This document shows positions 46,108-55,942 of a DNA stretch of 64,000 nt, in pieces. Under the pieces are notes generated by a model. That model had not been told where the DNA came from. It did not search any database and saw only the letters and a program-made list of their open reading frames with translations. Source of the DNA: Pseudomonadota bacterium. Its GTDB lineage: Bacteria > Pseudomonadota > Alphaproteobacteria > Micavibrionales > Micavibrionaceae. Position 1 is the stretch's first letter, and each line of letters begins with the position of its first letter. Position numbers and translations under genes: made by a program. The stretch spans positions 1 to 64,000 of the forward strand of contig JAKQEE010000151.1 of assembly GCA_029558635.1 (NCBI GenBank), written 5' to 3'.

Positions 46108-47520
46108 ATGGCAGGTAAGGATAAAGAACAACAGAAGGGTTTCTGGCAGCGTTTGAAAGAAAACGCGTCGGATATGAATCTTCATGGTTTTGGGTCTCTG
46201 GTCGGGGGTGCGAGTTTGGTGCAGGCCTTATATAAGGCTCGTTACGGTGTGACAATTGACCAACCGATTGGTGAGGGAGTGCGTGACACGGTTCGTGATG
46301 CTGCGGCTTTGACAACATGGCTGGTTGCCGATGGAGCCGGAGGACGGTTGGGTTGGGGAAGCCCTTCGGGTGATCAGCAGGCTTATACCAAAGTGGCCGA
46401 CAGTGTCGAAGAATTCTGGGATAAATATATCAAGCGGGCTCAAGGCCATGGCGAGTTCGAGTTTCGAATGGCGGTCGGTTGGGAAATGCCTGAAGGCGTC
46501 CTCTATAATGGCAAAAAAGTCGATCCGGGAAAGACCATTGAAAACATGTCTGCTGTGTTTTTCAAAAATGCCAAAGGAAAAGTAGAAGTCATTGATTACC
46601 ATGATTCCCGTTATGCGGGGGTTGTCGGCCCTTACGTGGCGACCCAGTTTGCGACTATTTTCGGAGGAGGTGGGGCAGCGGCCCTTAGTAAAGCTCCCAA
46701 AGGTGTCAAGGTTGCGGCGGGGGTTGCTTCGACGGTTGATGCCACCAGCTCTGTCGGGTATATCGGCGGGGTATTCCAACACTCTCTTTCCTTGAGACCA
46801 GAGGCCATTCGTCATATGTCGGGTTTGATCGACAAGCTGGCTTCTGCCAACAAGGATAAGGTCAGAGACGATATCAATGTTGTCTTGCAAGATTATTCTT
46901 ATCCGTACGGGCCGGATGTCCAGCAATATTATATTCCGTCTTTGCGTGACCATGAAAATCCGATGAAGAGGCTTCAGGATTTATCGCAAGGTGTTGTCGA
47001 AGGTGGATTTATGTTAAGGACGCCTTTCGACCGGATAACCAATACATCCACCAAATCGGATCGTTATCTGGATGTTATTTCCGTGGCTGATGTTCGTCAG
47101 GACATGCGTGAAATTCCGGAATTTATGCGGTCATATTACAGGCTCGCTCAAAAAGCCGTTTCCCAGAACGATTTGAGTCAGGGGGAAACTCTGGCTTTGC
47201 GGTTTGGTATGAATGTCGTGAAGAACTATGACTTTCCTTTGGTGGGCAATGATGTGTCCAAAAACGGCAAAAAGCAGTTCTCCAAAGAGGAAAGGGAAGA
47301 GACCATCGAATTCCTGAAAAAAACTTTGTCGCGTGATCTGGTTGCTGCAATGCCTAGGAAATCTCCTGCGGATGCAGATGCGGCCTTTGACAAGCCGTTG
47401 CCTGATATTCAGCTTAAGGGGTATCTGGCGAAGCAGGTTCATGCCATAGATCATCAACTATCCACTGCTAAAGCGCAACGCGAGCAGACCTTGTATGAAG
47501 GCATGATGCTCGCGCCGTAA
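46108..47520 (+). CDS. large hypothetical protein
   Basis: The 470-residue protein is soluble-looking at the N-terminus (MAGKDKEQQKGFWQRLKENA), with a Gly/Ala-rich hydrophobic middle (VATQFATIFGGGGAAALSK and the next stretch) and a helical C-terminus. No signal peptide or known domain is present. A short, weak binding site AGGA precedes the ATG. The gene is divergent from the 574-residue gene and its end lies 20 bases from the convergent purH end. Confidence 0.65.
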   Translation: MAGKDKEQQKGFWQRLKENASDMNLHGFGSLVGGASLVQALYKARYGVTIDQPIGEGVRDTVRDAAALTTWLVADGAGGRLGWGSPSGDQQAYTKVADSVEEFWDKYIKRAQGHGEFEFRMAVGWEMPEGVLYNGKKVDPGKTIENMSAVFFKNAKGKVEVIDYHDSRYAGVVGPYVATQFATIFGGGGAAALSKAPKGVKVAAGVASTVDATSSVGYIGGVFQHSLSLRPEAIRHMSGLIDKLASANKDKVRDDINVVLQDYSYPYGPDVQQYYIPSLRDHENPMKRLQDLSQGVVEGGFMLRTPFDRITNTSTKSDRYLDVISVADVRQDMREIPEFMRSYYRLAQKAVSQNDLSQGETLALRFGMNVVKNYDFPLVGNDVSKNGKKQFSKEEREETIEFLKKTLSRDLVAAMPRKSPADADAAFDKPLPDIQLKGYLAKQVHAIDHQLSTAKAQREQTLYEGMMLAP

Positions 47521-47539
47521 TTTTTCCTTTTTCTTTTTG

Positions 47540-49126
47540 TTAATGCCGGAAATGTCTCATGCCGGTGAGGACCATGGCGAGGCCGCGCTCGTCGGCGGCC
47601 GCTATCACATCTTCGTCCTTGATGGATCCACCCGGTTGGATCACGGCTGTGGCTCCGGCATCAGCTGCGGCCAACAAGCCGTCAGGGAAGGGGAAGAAGG
47701 CGTCTGATGCGACAACAGAGTTTTCGATTTCCGTTCTGGCTTCCTTGGCTTTCCATGCGGCGATGCGACTTGAATCAATCCTCGACATCTGGCCTGCGCC
47801 GATGCCTACGGTTTTGCCGTTCTTGGCATAGACAATCGCGTTCGATTTGACGTGTTTACACACGCGGAACGCAAAGAGCAAATCGCGCAGTTCCTGTTTG
47901 GTGGGGGCGCGTTTGGTCACGACTTTGAGCATATCTTCGGTGATGTGGCCGTTATCTGCCGTTTGGAGGAGCCAGCCGCCCGAGATGGTTTTAAGCGTCA
48001 TACGCGGGTCGGTCGGGTTCGGGAGTTTCCCTGTCTCCAATACACGGACATTCTTTTTGGAGGCCAAAATCTCGCGGGCTTCGGCAGTGACTTCCGGTGC
48101 GATAATAACTTCAGAGAAGATTTTGATGATTTCTTCTGCCGTTGCACCGTCCAATGCGCGGTTCAGGGCGATGATACCGCCAAAAGCGCTCACGGGGTCA
48201 CAGGTGAGGGCTGACTGGTAAGCCGAGATCATGTCTTTGCCAGTGGCGACGCCGCACGGGTTGGCGTGTTTGATGATGGCAACGGCAGGATCATCGAATT
48301 CGGCGACGAGTTCAAACGCGGCGTCCGTGTCGTTCAGGTTGTTGTAGGAGAGTTCTTTGCCTTGAAGCTGTTTCGCGGTGACAACACCGGCGCGGCCTGA
48401 TCCATCGGAATAGACGGCAGCTTGTTGATGCGGGTTTTCTCCGTAACGCAACGTGTCGATTTTTGTGGCGGCGACCGAGAGTGTTTCAGGAAAAGTTTCG
48501 CCCAACTCTTTGGCAAACCATGCGGAAATCGCGCTGTCATAACTGGCGGTGGCAGCATAGGTTTTGGCCGCGAGTTTCCTGCGTGTGGCAAGGGTCGTTC
48601 CGCCCTCGGCAATTTCGTTCAAGACCGTTTCGTAATCTTTTGGATCGGTGAGGACGGCCACAAAATCATGATTTTTGGCGGCGGCGCGGAGCATGGCGGG
48701 GCCACCGATATCGATGTTCTCGACACAGTTATCATAGTCGGCGCCTTTTGCGACTGTCTCGCGGAACGGGTAGAGGTTGACGACGAGGAGGTCGATGCCT
48801 TCGATGCCTTGGGTATTCATGGCGGCGACGTGGTCGGCGTCGTCGCGGCGGGCCAACAGACCTCCATGGACCTTGGGGTGAAGGGTTTTGACGCGGCCAT
48901 CCATGATTTCAGGGAAGCCGGTATGATCCGACACGTCAGTAACGGTGAGGCCGGAATCGCGTAATGTCTTGGCTGTGCCGCCAGTCGAGAGGAGTTTGAC
49001 TCCCGCTTGTTCCAGTCCTTTGGCAAAATCCAACAGACCTGACTTGTCAGAGACCGACAACAGGGCGGTTTTTACGGTAACGCGGTCGGGACGTGGGGTG
49101 GTGCGGGGTTTGGCGGCTACAGACAT
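47540..49126 (-). CDS. purH: bifunctional AICAR formyltransferase/IMP cyclohydrolase PurH
   Basis: The 528-residue product catalyses the last two steps of IMP synthesis. The N-terminal cyclohydrolase shows [28 protein letters not shown] and HPKVHGGLL. The C-terminal AICAR formyltransferase shows KHANPCGVA and [14 protein letters not shown]. Length is normal. GAGGAG precedes the ATG. It lies downstream of cheR on the same strand, 46 bases after, and may be partly read through from the che operon. Confidence 0.97.
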   Translation of the reverse strand: MSVAAKPRTTPRPDRVTVKTALLSVSDKSGLLDFAKGLEQAGVKLLSTGGTAKTLRDSGLTVTDVSDHTGFPEIMDGRVKTLHPKVHGGLLARRDDADHVAAMNTQGIEGIDLLVVNLYPFRETVAKGADYDNCVENIDIGGPAMLRAAAKNHDFVAVLTDPKDYETVLNEIAEGGTTLATRRKLAAKTYAATASYDSAISAWFAKELGETFPETLSVAATKIDTLRYGENPHQQAAVYSDGSGRAGVVTAKQLQGKELSYNNLNDTDAAFELVAEFDDPAVAIIKHANPCGVATGKDMISAYQSALTCDPVSAFGGIIALNRALDGATAEEIIKIFSEVIIAPEVTAEAREILASKKNVRVLETGKLPNPTDPRMTLKTISGGWLLQTADNGHITEDMLKVVTKRAPTKQELRDLLFAFRVCKHVKSNAIVYAKNGKTVGIGAGQMSRIDSSRIAAWKAKEARTEIENSVVASDAFFPFPDGLLAAADAGATAVIQPGGSIKDEDVIAAADERGLAMVLTGMRHFRH

Positions 49127-49171
49127 CGGGCTACTCCTCTGATTTATTGGGGTAGCCGGTGTTTTAACACA

Positions 49172-50092
49172 TTATGTGCGTTTGAAAAGACCCGAAGTGA
49201 AGCTGCTGGTCGAAGACGCTGTTGTTGTGGCCGATCCGCTTGAGGAAGAAGAGATGCTGGAGGGGCGAGCGGCGGCTTGTCCGGTATTCTTGACATACAG
49301 GCCGCGTTTTTCCGGTTGGGCGACAAATTTATTGGTGATCCCCAGCACGGTTTCCGCGCCCCCAAGGAACAGGAATCCGTCACTTTCCATTTGTCGTTCC
49401 ATTTTTTCAAGGACGGAGCCTTTTGTCTTTTCGTCGAAATAGATCAGAACGTTACGGCAGAACACCACGTCGAACATGCCCATGCGTGACATATCGCCCA
49501 ACAGGTTGAACGATGAAAATTTGATCATGTTTTTGATTTCGTCCTTGATCTGCCATGTTTCTCCGACCTGTGTGAAATATTTCATCAGGTACTGGATCGG
49601 CAGGCCGCGCTGGACTTCGAACTGGCTGTAGGAGCCTTTCTTGGCGGTGGCGAGAATTTCTTCTGACAAGTCGGTTGCAACGATTTCAAAGCGCCAGCCC
49701 TTGAGGAGAAGTTCTTTTTCCTTGAGGATCATCGCCAGCGAGTAAGGTTCCTGACCGCTGGAACAGGCCGCGCACCATATGCGCAGGGTCTTTTTGCCTT
49801 TTCTGGCCTCGGTCATGTGCGGCAGAACCGTGTCTTTAAAAATTTCAAACGGTCTGGTATCGCGGAAGAACGACGTTTCGTTGGTGGTCATGGCCTCGAC
49901 GATGTCCTTGATCAGAGCTTCGTCGGGAAGGGCGCGCAGTTGCAGCGTCATGGCTTCAAGAGTCGGGTGACCCCATTTCTTGGCAATCGGGGTCAGACGG
50001 GAATCAAGCAGATATGATTTGTCCGGCGTGATGACGAGGCCGGAGCGTTCGTACAGCATTGATTTGTAAATTTCAAAATCTGCGACTTTCAT
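49172..50092 (-). CDS. cheR: chemotaxis receptor methyltransferase CheR
   Basis: The product (306 residues) is CheR, which methylates receptor glutamates with SAM. An N-terminal helical domain is followed by the SAM-binding domain with TTNETSFFRDTRPF, WCAACSSGQEPYSLAM, IVATDLSEEIL and VVFCRNVLIYFD. A Ser/Thr-rich C-terminal tail of about 30 residues (SSISSSSSGSATTTASSTSS) is an add-on of unknown role. It is the last gene of the che operon and follows cheB. Confidence 0.96.
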   Translation of the reverse strand: MKVADFEIYKSMLYERSGLVITPDKSYLLDSRLTPIAKKWGHPTLEAMTLQLRALPDEALIKDIVEAMTTNETSFFRDTRPFEIFKDTVLPHMTEARKGKKTLRIWCAACSSGQEPYSLAMILKEKELLLKGWRFEIVATDLSEEILATAKKGSYSQFEVQRGLPIQYLMKYFTQVGETWQIKDEIKNMIKFSSFNLLGDMSRMGMFDVVFCRNVLIYFDEKTKGSVLEKMERQMESDGFLFLGGAETVLGITNKFVAQPEKRGLYVKNTGQAAARPSSISSSSSGSATTTASSTSSFTSGLFKRT

Positions 50093-50113
50093 GTCGTTCT
50101 TTTACCCTTTTCC

Positions 50114-51298
50114 TTAAACCAGACGCAAGGACGATTTTCTGAGCCATGGGCCGATTTCCTGTAACGGCAGGACTGCCGAGCAGGTTCCGTCCAGAGCTGC
50201 TGCCCCCGGCATACCCCATACGACGCTGGTGGCTTCGTCCTGAGCAATCACCCGGCCACCGGCGGCAACGATCTCCCGCGCTCCCAGCATGCCGTCTTGT
50301 CCCATTCCGGTCAAAATGACCGTCATGATCTTTTGCCCGTATATTTTGACCGCCGAGCGCAGCATTGGGTCAACGGCAGGGCGGCAGAAATTTTCCATCG
50401 GGCCTTCGTCCAGATGGATGACGGTTGATGGGCCGTTCTTTTTGAAGGTCATATGGTATCCGCCCGGGGCGATATGAATGCGACCGGGAAGGAGCGGCAT
50501 GTTCTCTTCTCCTTCGACGGCGGTGATTCCTGTCTGTTGCTGGATATGTTCGGCCAGAATTCTTGTAAAAGTGGGGGGCATGTGCTGGGTGATGATCACA
50601 GGAATCTGGATGCCCTTCAAATGCGGGATCAGGGCGAACAGAGCGTTGGGGCCACCGGTCGAGCTACCAATGGCCAGCAAATCCGGTTTTCCGGAGAATC
50701 CCTTGTCGGCAGGAAGCAATTTGACCGTTTTTCCGGCACGATTAAGCGAGGTGTATGTCGGTGCTGTGGAATTTTGAGGTTCCGCCGCTGCTGGCCGTGA
50801 CGTCGCCGGGGTTGCCGAAGTGGGTGCTGTTGTTGAAGATGTCGGTCTGGACGTGGGCGCTGCCTGAGGGATCGGATTTCTGATTCCGGCAATTTCTTTC
50901 ACCGTATGGATCAGAATGTTGCGGAACGTGTCCTTGGAATACATGTCCTGCGTTGTGCTGGGTTTGGCAATACATTCAACCGCGCCCAAAGCCAGAGCTT
51001 TTAATGTGGTTTCTGCGTTCTTGGTGGTGAGCGTCGAGCACATAATGATTTTGACATTCGGCTGGGCGGCCATCAACAGCGGGATAGCCGTCAAGCCATC
51101 CATCACCGGCATTTCCACGTCGAGAAGGATGATGTCGTGCTTGTCTTTTTTGAGCCTGTCAACGGCAATCTGTCCGTTGGCCGCAGTGTTTAATATTTCG
51201 AAATCGGAATCGTTTTCAAGAAGTTTCCCCAAAAACCCCCTGATGACAGCGGAGTCGTCCACAATCATGACTTTGATAGGGGTAGAGGATTTGTTCAT
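50114..51298 (-). CDS. cheB: chemotaxis methylesterase CheB
   Basis: The 394-residue protein has an N-terminal receiver (VMIVDDSAVIRG, IILLDVEMPVMDG) and a C-terminal methylesterase with the catalytic serine in AIGSSTGGPNALF, then TQHMPPTFTRILAEHI and VILTGMGQDGMLGA. A long Thr/Ala/Pro/Ser-rich linker (about 150-200) joins them. It demethylates receptors and is activated by CheA. It lies between cheY and cheR. Confidence 0.97.
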   Translation of the reverse strand: MNKSSTPIKVMIVDDSAVIRGFLGKLLENDSDFEILNTAANGQIAVDRLKKDKHDIILLDVEMPVMDGLTAIPLLMAAQPNVKIIMCSTLTTKNAETTLKALALGAVECIAKPSTTQDMYSKDTFRNILIHTVKEIAGIRNPIPQAAPTSRPTSSTTAPTSATPATSRPAAAEPQNSTAPTYTSLNRAGKTVKLLPADKGFSGKPDLLAIGSSTGGPNALFALIPHLKGIQIPVIITQHMPPTFTRILAEHIQQQTGITAVEGEENMPLLPGRIHIAPGGYHMTFKKNGPSTVIHLDEGPMENFCRPAVDPMLRSAVKIYGQKIMTVILTGMGQDGMLGAREIVAAGGRVIAQDEATSVVWGMPGAAALDGTCSAVLPLQEIGPWLRKSSLRLV

Positions 51299-51370
51299 GG
51301 TGATTGTAACTTTCCGAAGGTGCGAGAATTATAAACTTTTTTGGCGCGTATGTTTGTGCATCACGGTCAA

Positions 51371-51745
51371 TTATTCGTCGTCGATCAGGCCGATCTGGAT
51401 GAATTTCGATTTGATGATGTCGGTATCGAACGGCTTCATGATGTATTCGTTGGCTCCGGCCATCATGGCGCGCTGGATGTGGGCCATATCGTTTTCCGTG
51501 GTGCAGAAAACGACGCGCGGGGCATCTCCGGTCGGCATGGAACGAAGCTTTTCAAGGAATTCGATTCCACTCATCACCGGCATGTTCCAGTCCAGCAGAA
51601 TGACTTCCGGCATAGTTTTGGCGCAGTACTCATAGGCTTGCTGGCCATCTTCCGCTTCTTCACAGTTGAATTTCAGGTCTTCCAGAATGCGACGGGCGAC
51701 TTTTCTGACGACGCGGCTGTCATCAACGACCAGACAGGTTCTCAT
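51371..51745 (-). CDS. cheY: chemotaxis response regulator CheY
   Basis: This 124-residue protein is a single receiver domain. Asp8, Asp9 and the phosphoacceptor Asp52 (VILLDWNMPVMSG) are present, as are the Thr in CTTEND and the Lys in IMKPFDTD. It is the motor-binding output of CheA signalling. It lies between cheW and cheB. No binding site for other domains is present. Confidence 0.95.
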   Translation of the reverse strand: MRTCLVVDDSRVVRKVARRILEDLKFNCEEAEDGQQAYEYCAKTMPEVILLDWNMPVMSGIEFLEKLRSMPTGDAPRVVFCTTENDMAHIQRAMMAGANEYIMKPFDTDIIKSKFIQIGLIDDE

Positions 51746-51808
51746 GTGTATACTCCTGTGACTAATGAAACGGTTTGTCTATTCTAACAACAAGGACTGA
51801 ATTGATGG

Positions 51809-52300
51809 TTAATTGGGATGCTGGAGCGAGAGCAGCAATTTGGGAACATCCAGAACAACCAGAATTTTGCCCTGCAAACGATAGACACCCAGAGAAACCG
51901 ATTTCCACATCAGGTCCAGTGTTGCCGGATTCTGTTCGAAATCCTTGTCATGCAAGGTTAAAACATCTCCGACACTATCAATGATCAGGCTGTAGAGTTC
52001 GTCGTCATGGTTGACAACAACGCTCATGCGCTTCGATGTGCCTTCAAGGGGTGATAAGCCGAGACATTTGCGGACATCGACAGCCGTTACAATTCTTCCG
52101 CGCAGATTGAGCGAACCGGCGACTTGCGGCGGGGCGAGAGGGATCTTGGTTACTTTCAATTCACCCAGAACATCCTGAACCTGAAGGATCGGGATACCGA
52201 ACATCTGGCCTTCGATGATAACGGTCAGATATTCTTTGGTTTTGGTTTCGCCGACGAAGCTTCTATTGTGGGCTTCTTGTGCCTGTTGTTCGGTGCTCAT
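51809..52300 (-). CDS. cheW: chemotaxis coupling protein CheW
   Basis: The 163-residue product is a CheW coupling protein, an SH3-like double barrel that links receptors to CheA. It shows YLTVIIEGQMFGIPILQVQ, PQVAGSLNLRGRIVTAVDVR and SLIIDSVGDVLTL. The N-terminal 20 residues are extra. Its ATG overlaps the TGA of cheA by four bases (translation coupling). Confidence 0.95.
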   Translation of the reverse strand: MSTEQQAQEAHNRSFVGETKTKEYLTVIIEGQMFGIPILQVQDVLGELKVTKIPLAPPQVAGSLNLRGRIVTAVDVRKCLGLSPLEGTSKRMSVVVNHDDELYSLIIDSVGDVLTLHDKDFEQNPATLDLMWKSVSLGVYRLQGKILVVLDVPKLLLSLQHPN

Positions 52301-54945
52301 GCGTCTACTCCTCTGGAGAGTGTTTTGGAAATGGTGCTGAGGAGCGTGTCACGGTCGAATTTGGCGATGTATTCGTCAAATCCCGATTCGTATCCGTGGT
52401 CGATATCCTCAGGGCGGGCGTGTGAGGTCAGTGCCACCATCGGCGTCTTCTGCCATTTTTCGTTGGCGCGGACTTTTGTGGCGAAATCATACCCGTTCAT
52501 GTCCGGCATTTCGATGTCGGAGATGATGATGTCAAAGTTTTCATCTTGCTCGGTGAGTTCCAGTGCTTTCGATGGGCCGTCCACTGCAATGACTTCATAG
52601 CCTGCCGCCGAGAGAAGCGGGGTCAGCATATTGCGGAAGAACGGCGAGTCGTCAACCAGCAGGATGCGTTTCGAGCCGGATATGCCCGATTGCTTCTGTT
52701 TTTCAGAGACCAGGAACGGATCATCGCCGTGGTTTTTGAACCAATCGCCGTGGACGCTGTTGAGGAAGTAAACCACATCGACGATTTCGGTGGCTTTGCC
52801 GGAAATAATGGCAGAACCGAAGACTCCTTGGCGTTTGCCTTGAAGCTGGACTTCAATCACTTCTTCGCGGATATCAACGATTTCATCGACAATGATCCCG
52901 ACGCTCTTGCCGCGGTCGGCGAAAACGAGAAGGGGTTTGGCGTCGACGCCTTCGAGGCTGATGCTGCTCGAGAACGGAATAATCGGCATCAACGAGCCAC
53001 GATATTGAACCAGCATTTGTCCGTCGGTCGTTTCGATAGATGCGATGTCGACGTTTTCCAGACGCGAGATGAGCGAGAGCGGAACGGCTTTCGGCGCGTC
53101 GTCTCCGGCGGTGAAGAGCAGGAGCGAGGTTTTGCTTTCGCTGGAGAGTTTTTTGGCGCTTTCGGCGGAATCCTGAGCATCGGACATGCTGTTTTCTCCG
53201 GTGGCCTTGGCAATTCCGCCCGGATCGAGAATCATGATGACACTACCGTCACCCAGAATGGTGTTGCCCGAGAAGAGTTCGATATCTTTCAGGATTTTTG
53301 CGACAGGCTTGACCACGATTTCCTCGGTGTCAAAGACCTGATCGACGATAATCCCGAAAGAGTAGTTCCCGACTTGCGTGACGATGATATATTTGTGTTC
53401 GAAACGCTCTTCCATGCTGCGGTCGTCAACCGCGCCAAGTTTCAGAAGATCTTCGAGTGAGACCAGCGGCAGGAGTTTTTCGCGCAGGCGGAAGACTGGC
53501 GTGTTTTTGATGGTCTCAATCCGGTGTTCGGATTTTTGCGACACCAGAACCAGTTCGCGCACCGCGAGTTGCGGAATGGCGAAACGTTCACCTCCGGCTT
53601 CGACAATCAGCGAGGATACAATGGCGAGGGTCAACGGAATCTTGATGTAGAAGGTCGATCCTTTTCCTTCGGTCGATTTCATTTCGATCGAACCGCCGAT
53701 TTTTTCGATGTTGGTGCGGACCACGTCCATCCCTACGCCGCGGCCGGATACTGACGTCACTTTTTCAGCGGTCGAGAGGCCAGCATGAAATATGTATTGG
53801 TGGATTTGTTGCGGGGTCATTTTGGCCGCATCTTCTTCGGAAACAAGACCGTTTGCCACGATTTTCTTACGGATTTTATCGGTTGGAAGACCCTTTCCGT
53901 CATCGGCGATTTCGATGATGATATGCCCGCCTTCGTGATAGGCGCGTAGGTGGATTTTACCGGTTTCGGGTTTTCCGGCCTTGATCCTCTCGGCAGGGGT
54001 TTCGACACCGTGGTCGCCGGAGTTCCGGACCATGTGGGTCAGCGGGTCCTTGATCATGTCGAGAACCTGACGGTCGAGCTCGGTATCCTGCCCTTCCATC
54101 ACGAGGTCGATTTTTTTGCCCAATTCGATGCTGAGGTCGCGGATGATGCGCGGCAGTTTGGCCCATGCGTTGCCGATAGGCTGCATGCGGGTTTTCATCA
54201 CACCTTCCTGAAGGTCAGAAACGACGTGGTTCAAACGCTGGAGCGGGGTTGCAAAGCCGCTGTCCTTTTCGGTGCGGGAGATCTGGAGTAGCTGGTTACG
54301 GGTCAGAACGAGTTCTGAGACCATCGTCATCAGGTTTTCAAGAACGCCCATGTTAACGCGCAGCGACTGGTTGGCGATTGCGCTTTCACTGTCGCCTTTG
54401 TCGGCAGCGGGTGCAGCTGCTGCGGCAGGAGCTGCAGTCGGTGCAGCGGCGGGTTTGGGTTCTTCTTTAACTTCAGGAGCTGCGGGTTGTTCCGCTGCCA
54501 TTTCTTCTTCGGCTTCAACAGGGCCGGGGGCGGGTGCCGCAGGCGCAGCTTCGGCTGCGCCAGTATCGCGGCCTTCGTAAACGGCGTCCAGTTTATCGGT
54601 CAGGTCGGTGTCGACACCTTCGGGTTCGGTGCCGTTTTCCTCAATATGGCCCAACAGGAAGCGGACGCGGTCGAGTGATTCGAGAATCAATGATACGTAG
54701 GCGGGGGTGACTTCGAGGTCGCCATCGCGGAAGCGGCCCATGACGTTTTCGGCGCGGTGCGCCACGGTTTCGAGGCGGGGGAGGCCCAGAAAGCCGCATG
54801 TCCCCTTGATGGTGTGCATCAGGCGGAAAATTTTGGAAATCAGATCTTTATCGTTGGGATTTTGTTCAAGCTTGATGAGGTCGGTGTCGAGTTCTCCCAA
54901 GCTTTCGTTGGTTTCGGTCAAAAATTCTACAATCAAATCATCCAT
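52297..54945 (-). CDS. cheA: chemotaxis kinase CheA with two CheW-like domains and a receiver
   Basis: The 882-residue product is a histidine kinase of the CheA type. The HPt domain holds the phosphoacceptor His44 (FRLMHTIKGTCGF). An Ala/Pro/Glu-rich linker (130-190) follows, then dimerisation and ATPase domains (MVRNSGDHGVE, IADDGKGLP, GRGVGMDVVR). The CheW-like domain (about 420-560) is followed by a second, CheW-like segment (about 595-710) and a C-terminal receiver (ILLVDDSPFFRNM, IIISDIEMPDMNGYD). The first gene of the operon, it starts 263 bases from the next gene. AGGGGATC precedes the ATG. Confidence 0.95.
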   Translation of the reverse strand: MDDLIVEFLTETNESLGELDTDLIKLEQNPNDKDLISKIFRLMHTIKGTCGFLGLPRLETVAHRAENVMGRFRDGDLEVTPAYVSLILESLDRVRFLLGHIEENGTEPEGVDTDLTDKLDAVYEGRDTGAAEAAPAAPAPGPVEAEEEMAAEQPAAPEVKEEPKPAAAPTAAPAAAAAPAADKGDSESAIANQSLRVNMGVLENLMTMVSELVLTRNQLLQISRTEKDSGFATPLQRLNHVVSDLQEGVMKTRMQPIGNAWAKLPRIIRDLSIELGKKIDLVMEGQDTELDRQVLDMIKDPLTHMVRNSGDHGVETPAERIKAGKPETGKIHLRAYHEGGHIIIEIADDGKGLPTDKIRKKIVANGLVSEEDAAKMTPQQIHQYIFHAGLSTAEKVTSVSGRGVGMDVVRTNIEKIGGSIEMKSTEGKGSTFYIKIPLTLAIVSSLIVEAGGERFAIPQLAVRELVLVSQKSEHRIETIKNTPVFRLREKLLPLVSLEDLLKLGAVDDRSMEERFEHKYIIVTQVGNYSFGIIVDQVFDTEEIVVKPVAKILKDIELFSGNTILGDGSVIMILDPGGIAKATGENSMSDAQDSAESAKKLSSESKTSLLLFTAGDDAPKAVPLSLISRLENVDIASIETTDGQMLVQYRGSLMPIIPFSSSISLEGVDAKPLLVFADRGKSVGIIVDEIVDIREEVIEVQLQGKRQGVFGSAIISGKATEIVDVVYFLNSVHGDWFKNHGDDPFLVSEKQKQSGISGSKRILLVDDSPFFRNMLTPLLSAAGYEVIAVDGPSKALELTEQDENFDIIISDIEMPDMNGYDFATKVRANEKWQKTPMVALTSHARPEDIDHGYESGFDEYIAKFDRDTLLSTISKTLSRGVDA

Positions 54946-55208
54946 AGGAAGATCCCCTGATATTGGCCTGAAATTGGGTTTTCAGGACGAAAAAAGATTA
55001 AACACAGACGGAAAACGCAGTCGAAGAAATGGTCTGAAAGACCTGAATCCCCAGATTATAAGATGCCTTACAATCGGTTAACAGAAGGTTACCAGAAATG
55101 GTTCCTATACGCATTAGTTTTATAATCTACATATATGGGTAGTTTGCGTCTATGCCAAGGGATTAGTTTTTGGCTGACAGTATTCATAAGATGAAAAGTT
55201 TTTTTCAC

Positions 55209-55934
55209 TCAGGCCGTATGAGGGAATTTCATGGTCACAATCGCTCCTGCGTCTTTGGCCGAAGCCATTCCCAGTGTGCCTTTCATGGCGGTTACAATTG
55301 CTGCGGCGACGTTCAGTCCCAAACCATGATGTTTCGACGAATCTTTTGTGGTGAAAAAGGGTTTGAGGCATTCAGAAAAAGTCAGGTCGTCCATTCCCTG
55401 TCCATTATCCTTTATGGTGACGATGTAATTTTTTCCGGATTCGTCGTTGTTCAGTTCGATCAGGATTTTTCCCGGTTCCCCTGATGCTGGAGGGTGTTCG
55501 CTTAAAGATTCCAGCGCGTTATTGACGATATCGAGAAATGCCAGACAGAATAAGGTGCGGTTTCCGGTTATTTGCGCCTGTTCGAGATCGCATTCGTAAT
55601 CAATTTGCAGGTTGATGTCATTCGGCAGGGCTTCCGTGAGCTGGAGCAAAACCAGCTCGATGGTTTCGCTCAGATCGAAATTTTCAATATAGGCGATGCG
55701 TGGGGCGGAGTTGATGGTGCGGACTTGTTCGACCAGTTTTTTCAGATGCTGCCCTGATTGATGGATATTGGCGGCGAAGGAATGGGCTTGTGTCGCCTGT
55801 GGCAAATCTTCCATCAGGAATTCGGCAAATCCCGTGACCGAGGCGAGAGAGTTGTTGACCGCATGTAACAAGCTTTGCGTCATGCGGCCAAGGTTTTCAT
55901 ATTGTTCAGGTGTCAAGGGTGAAGGTGCAATCAT
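55209..55934 (-). CDS. small soluble histidine kinase
   Basis: The 241-residue protein is a kinase without sensor domain. The H-box reads LLHAVNNSLASVTGF, the ATPase domain has IVNNALESL, IKDNGQGMDD, FFTTKDSSKHHGLGL and the C-terminal GAIVTMKFP. It starts eight bases after the LuxR-type regulator on the same strand, so the two are cotranscribed and likely form a two-component pair. Its input must come from another protein. Confidence 0.9.
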   Translation of the reverse strand: MIAPSPLTPEQYENLGRMTQSLLHAVNNSLASVTGFAEFLMEDLPQATQAHSFAANIHQSGQHLKKLVEQVRTINSAPRIAYIENFDLSETIELVLLQLTEALPNDINLQIDYECDLEQAQITGNRTLFCLAFLDIVNNALESLSEHPPASGEPGKILIELNNDESGKNYIVTIKDNGQGMDDLTFSECLKPFFTTKDSSKHHGLGLNVAAAIVTAMKGTLGMASAKDAGAIVTMKFPHTA

Positions 55935-55942
55935 GGATAAGT

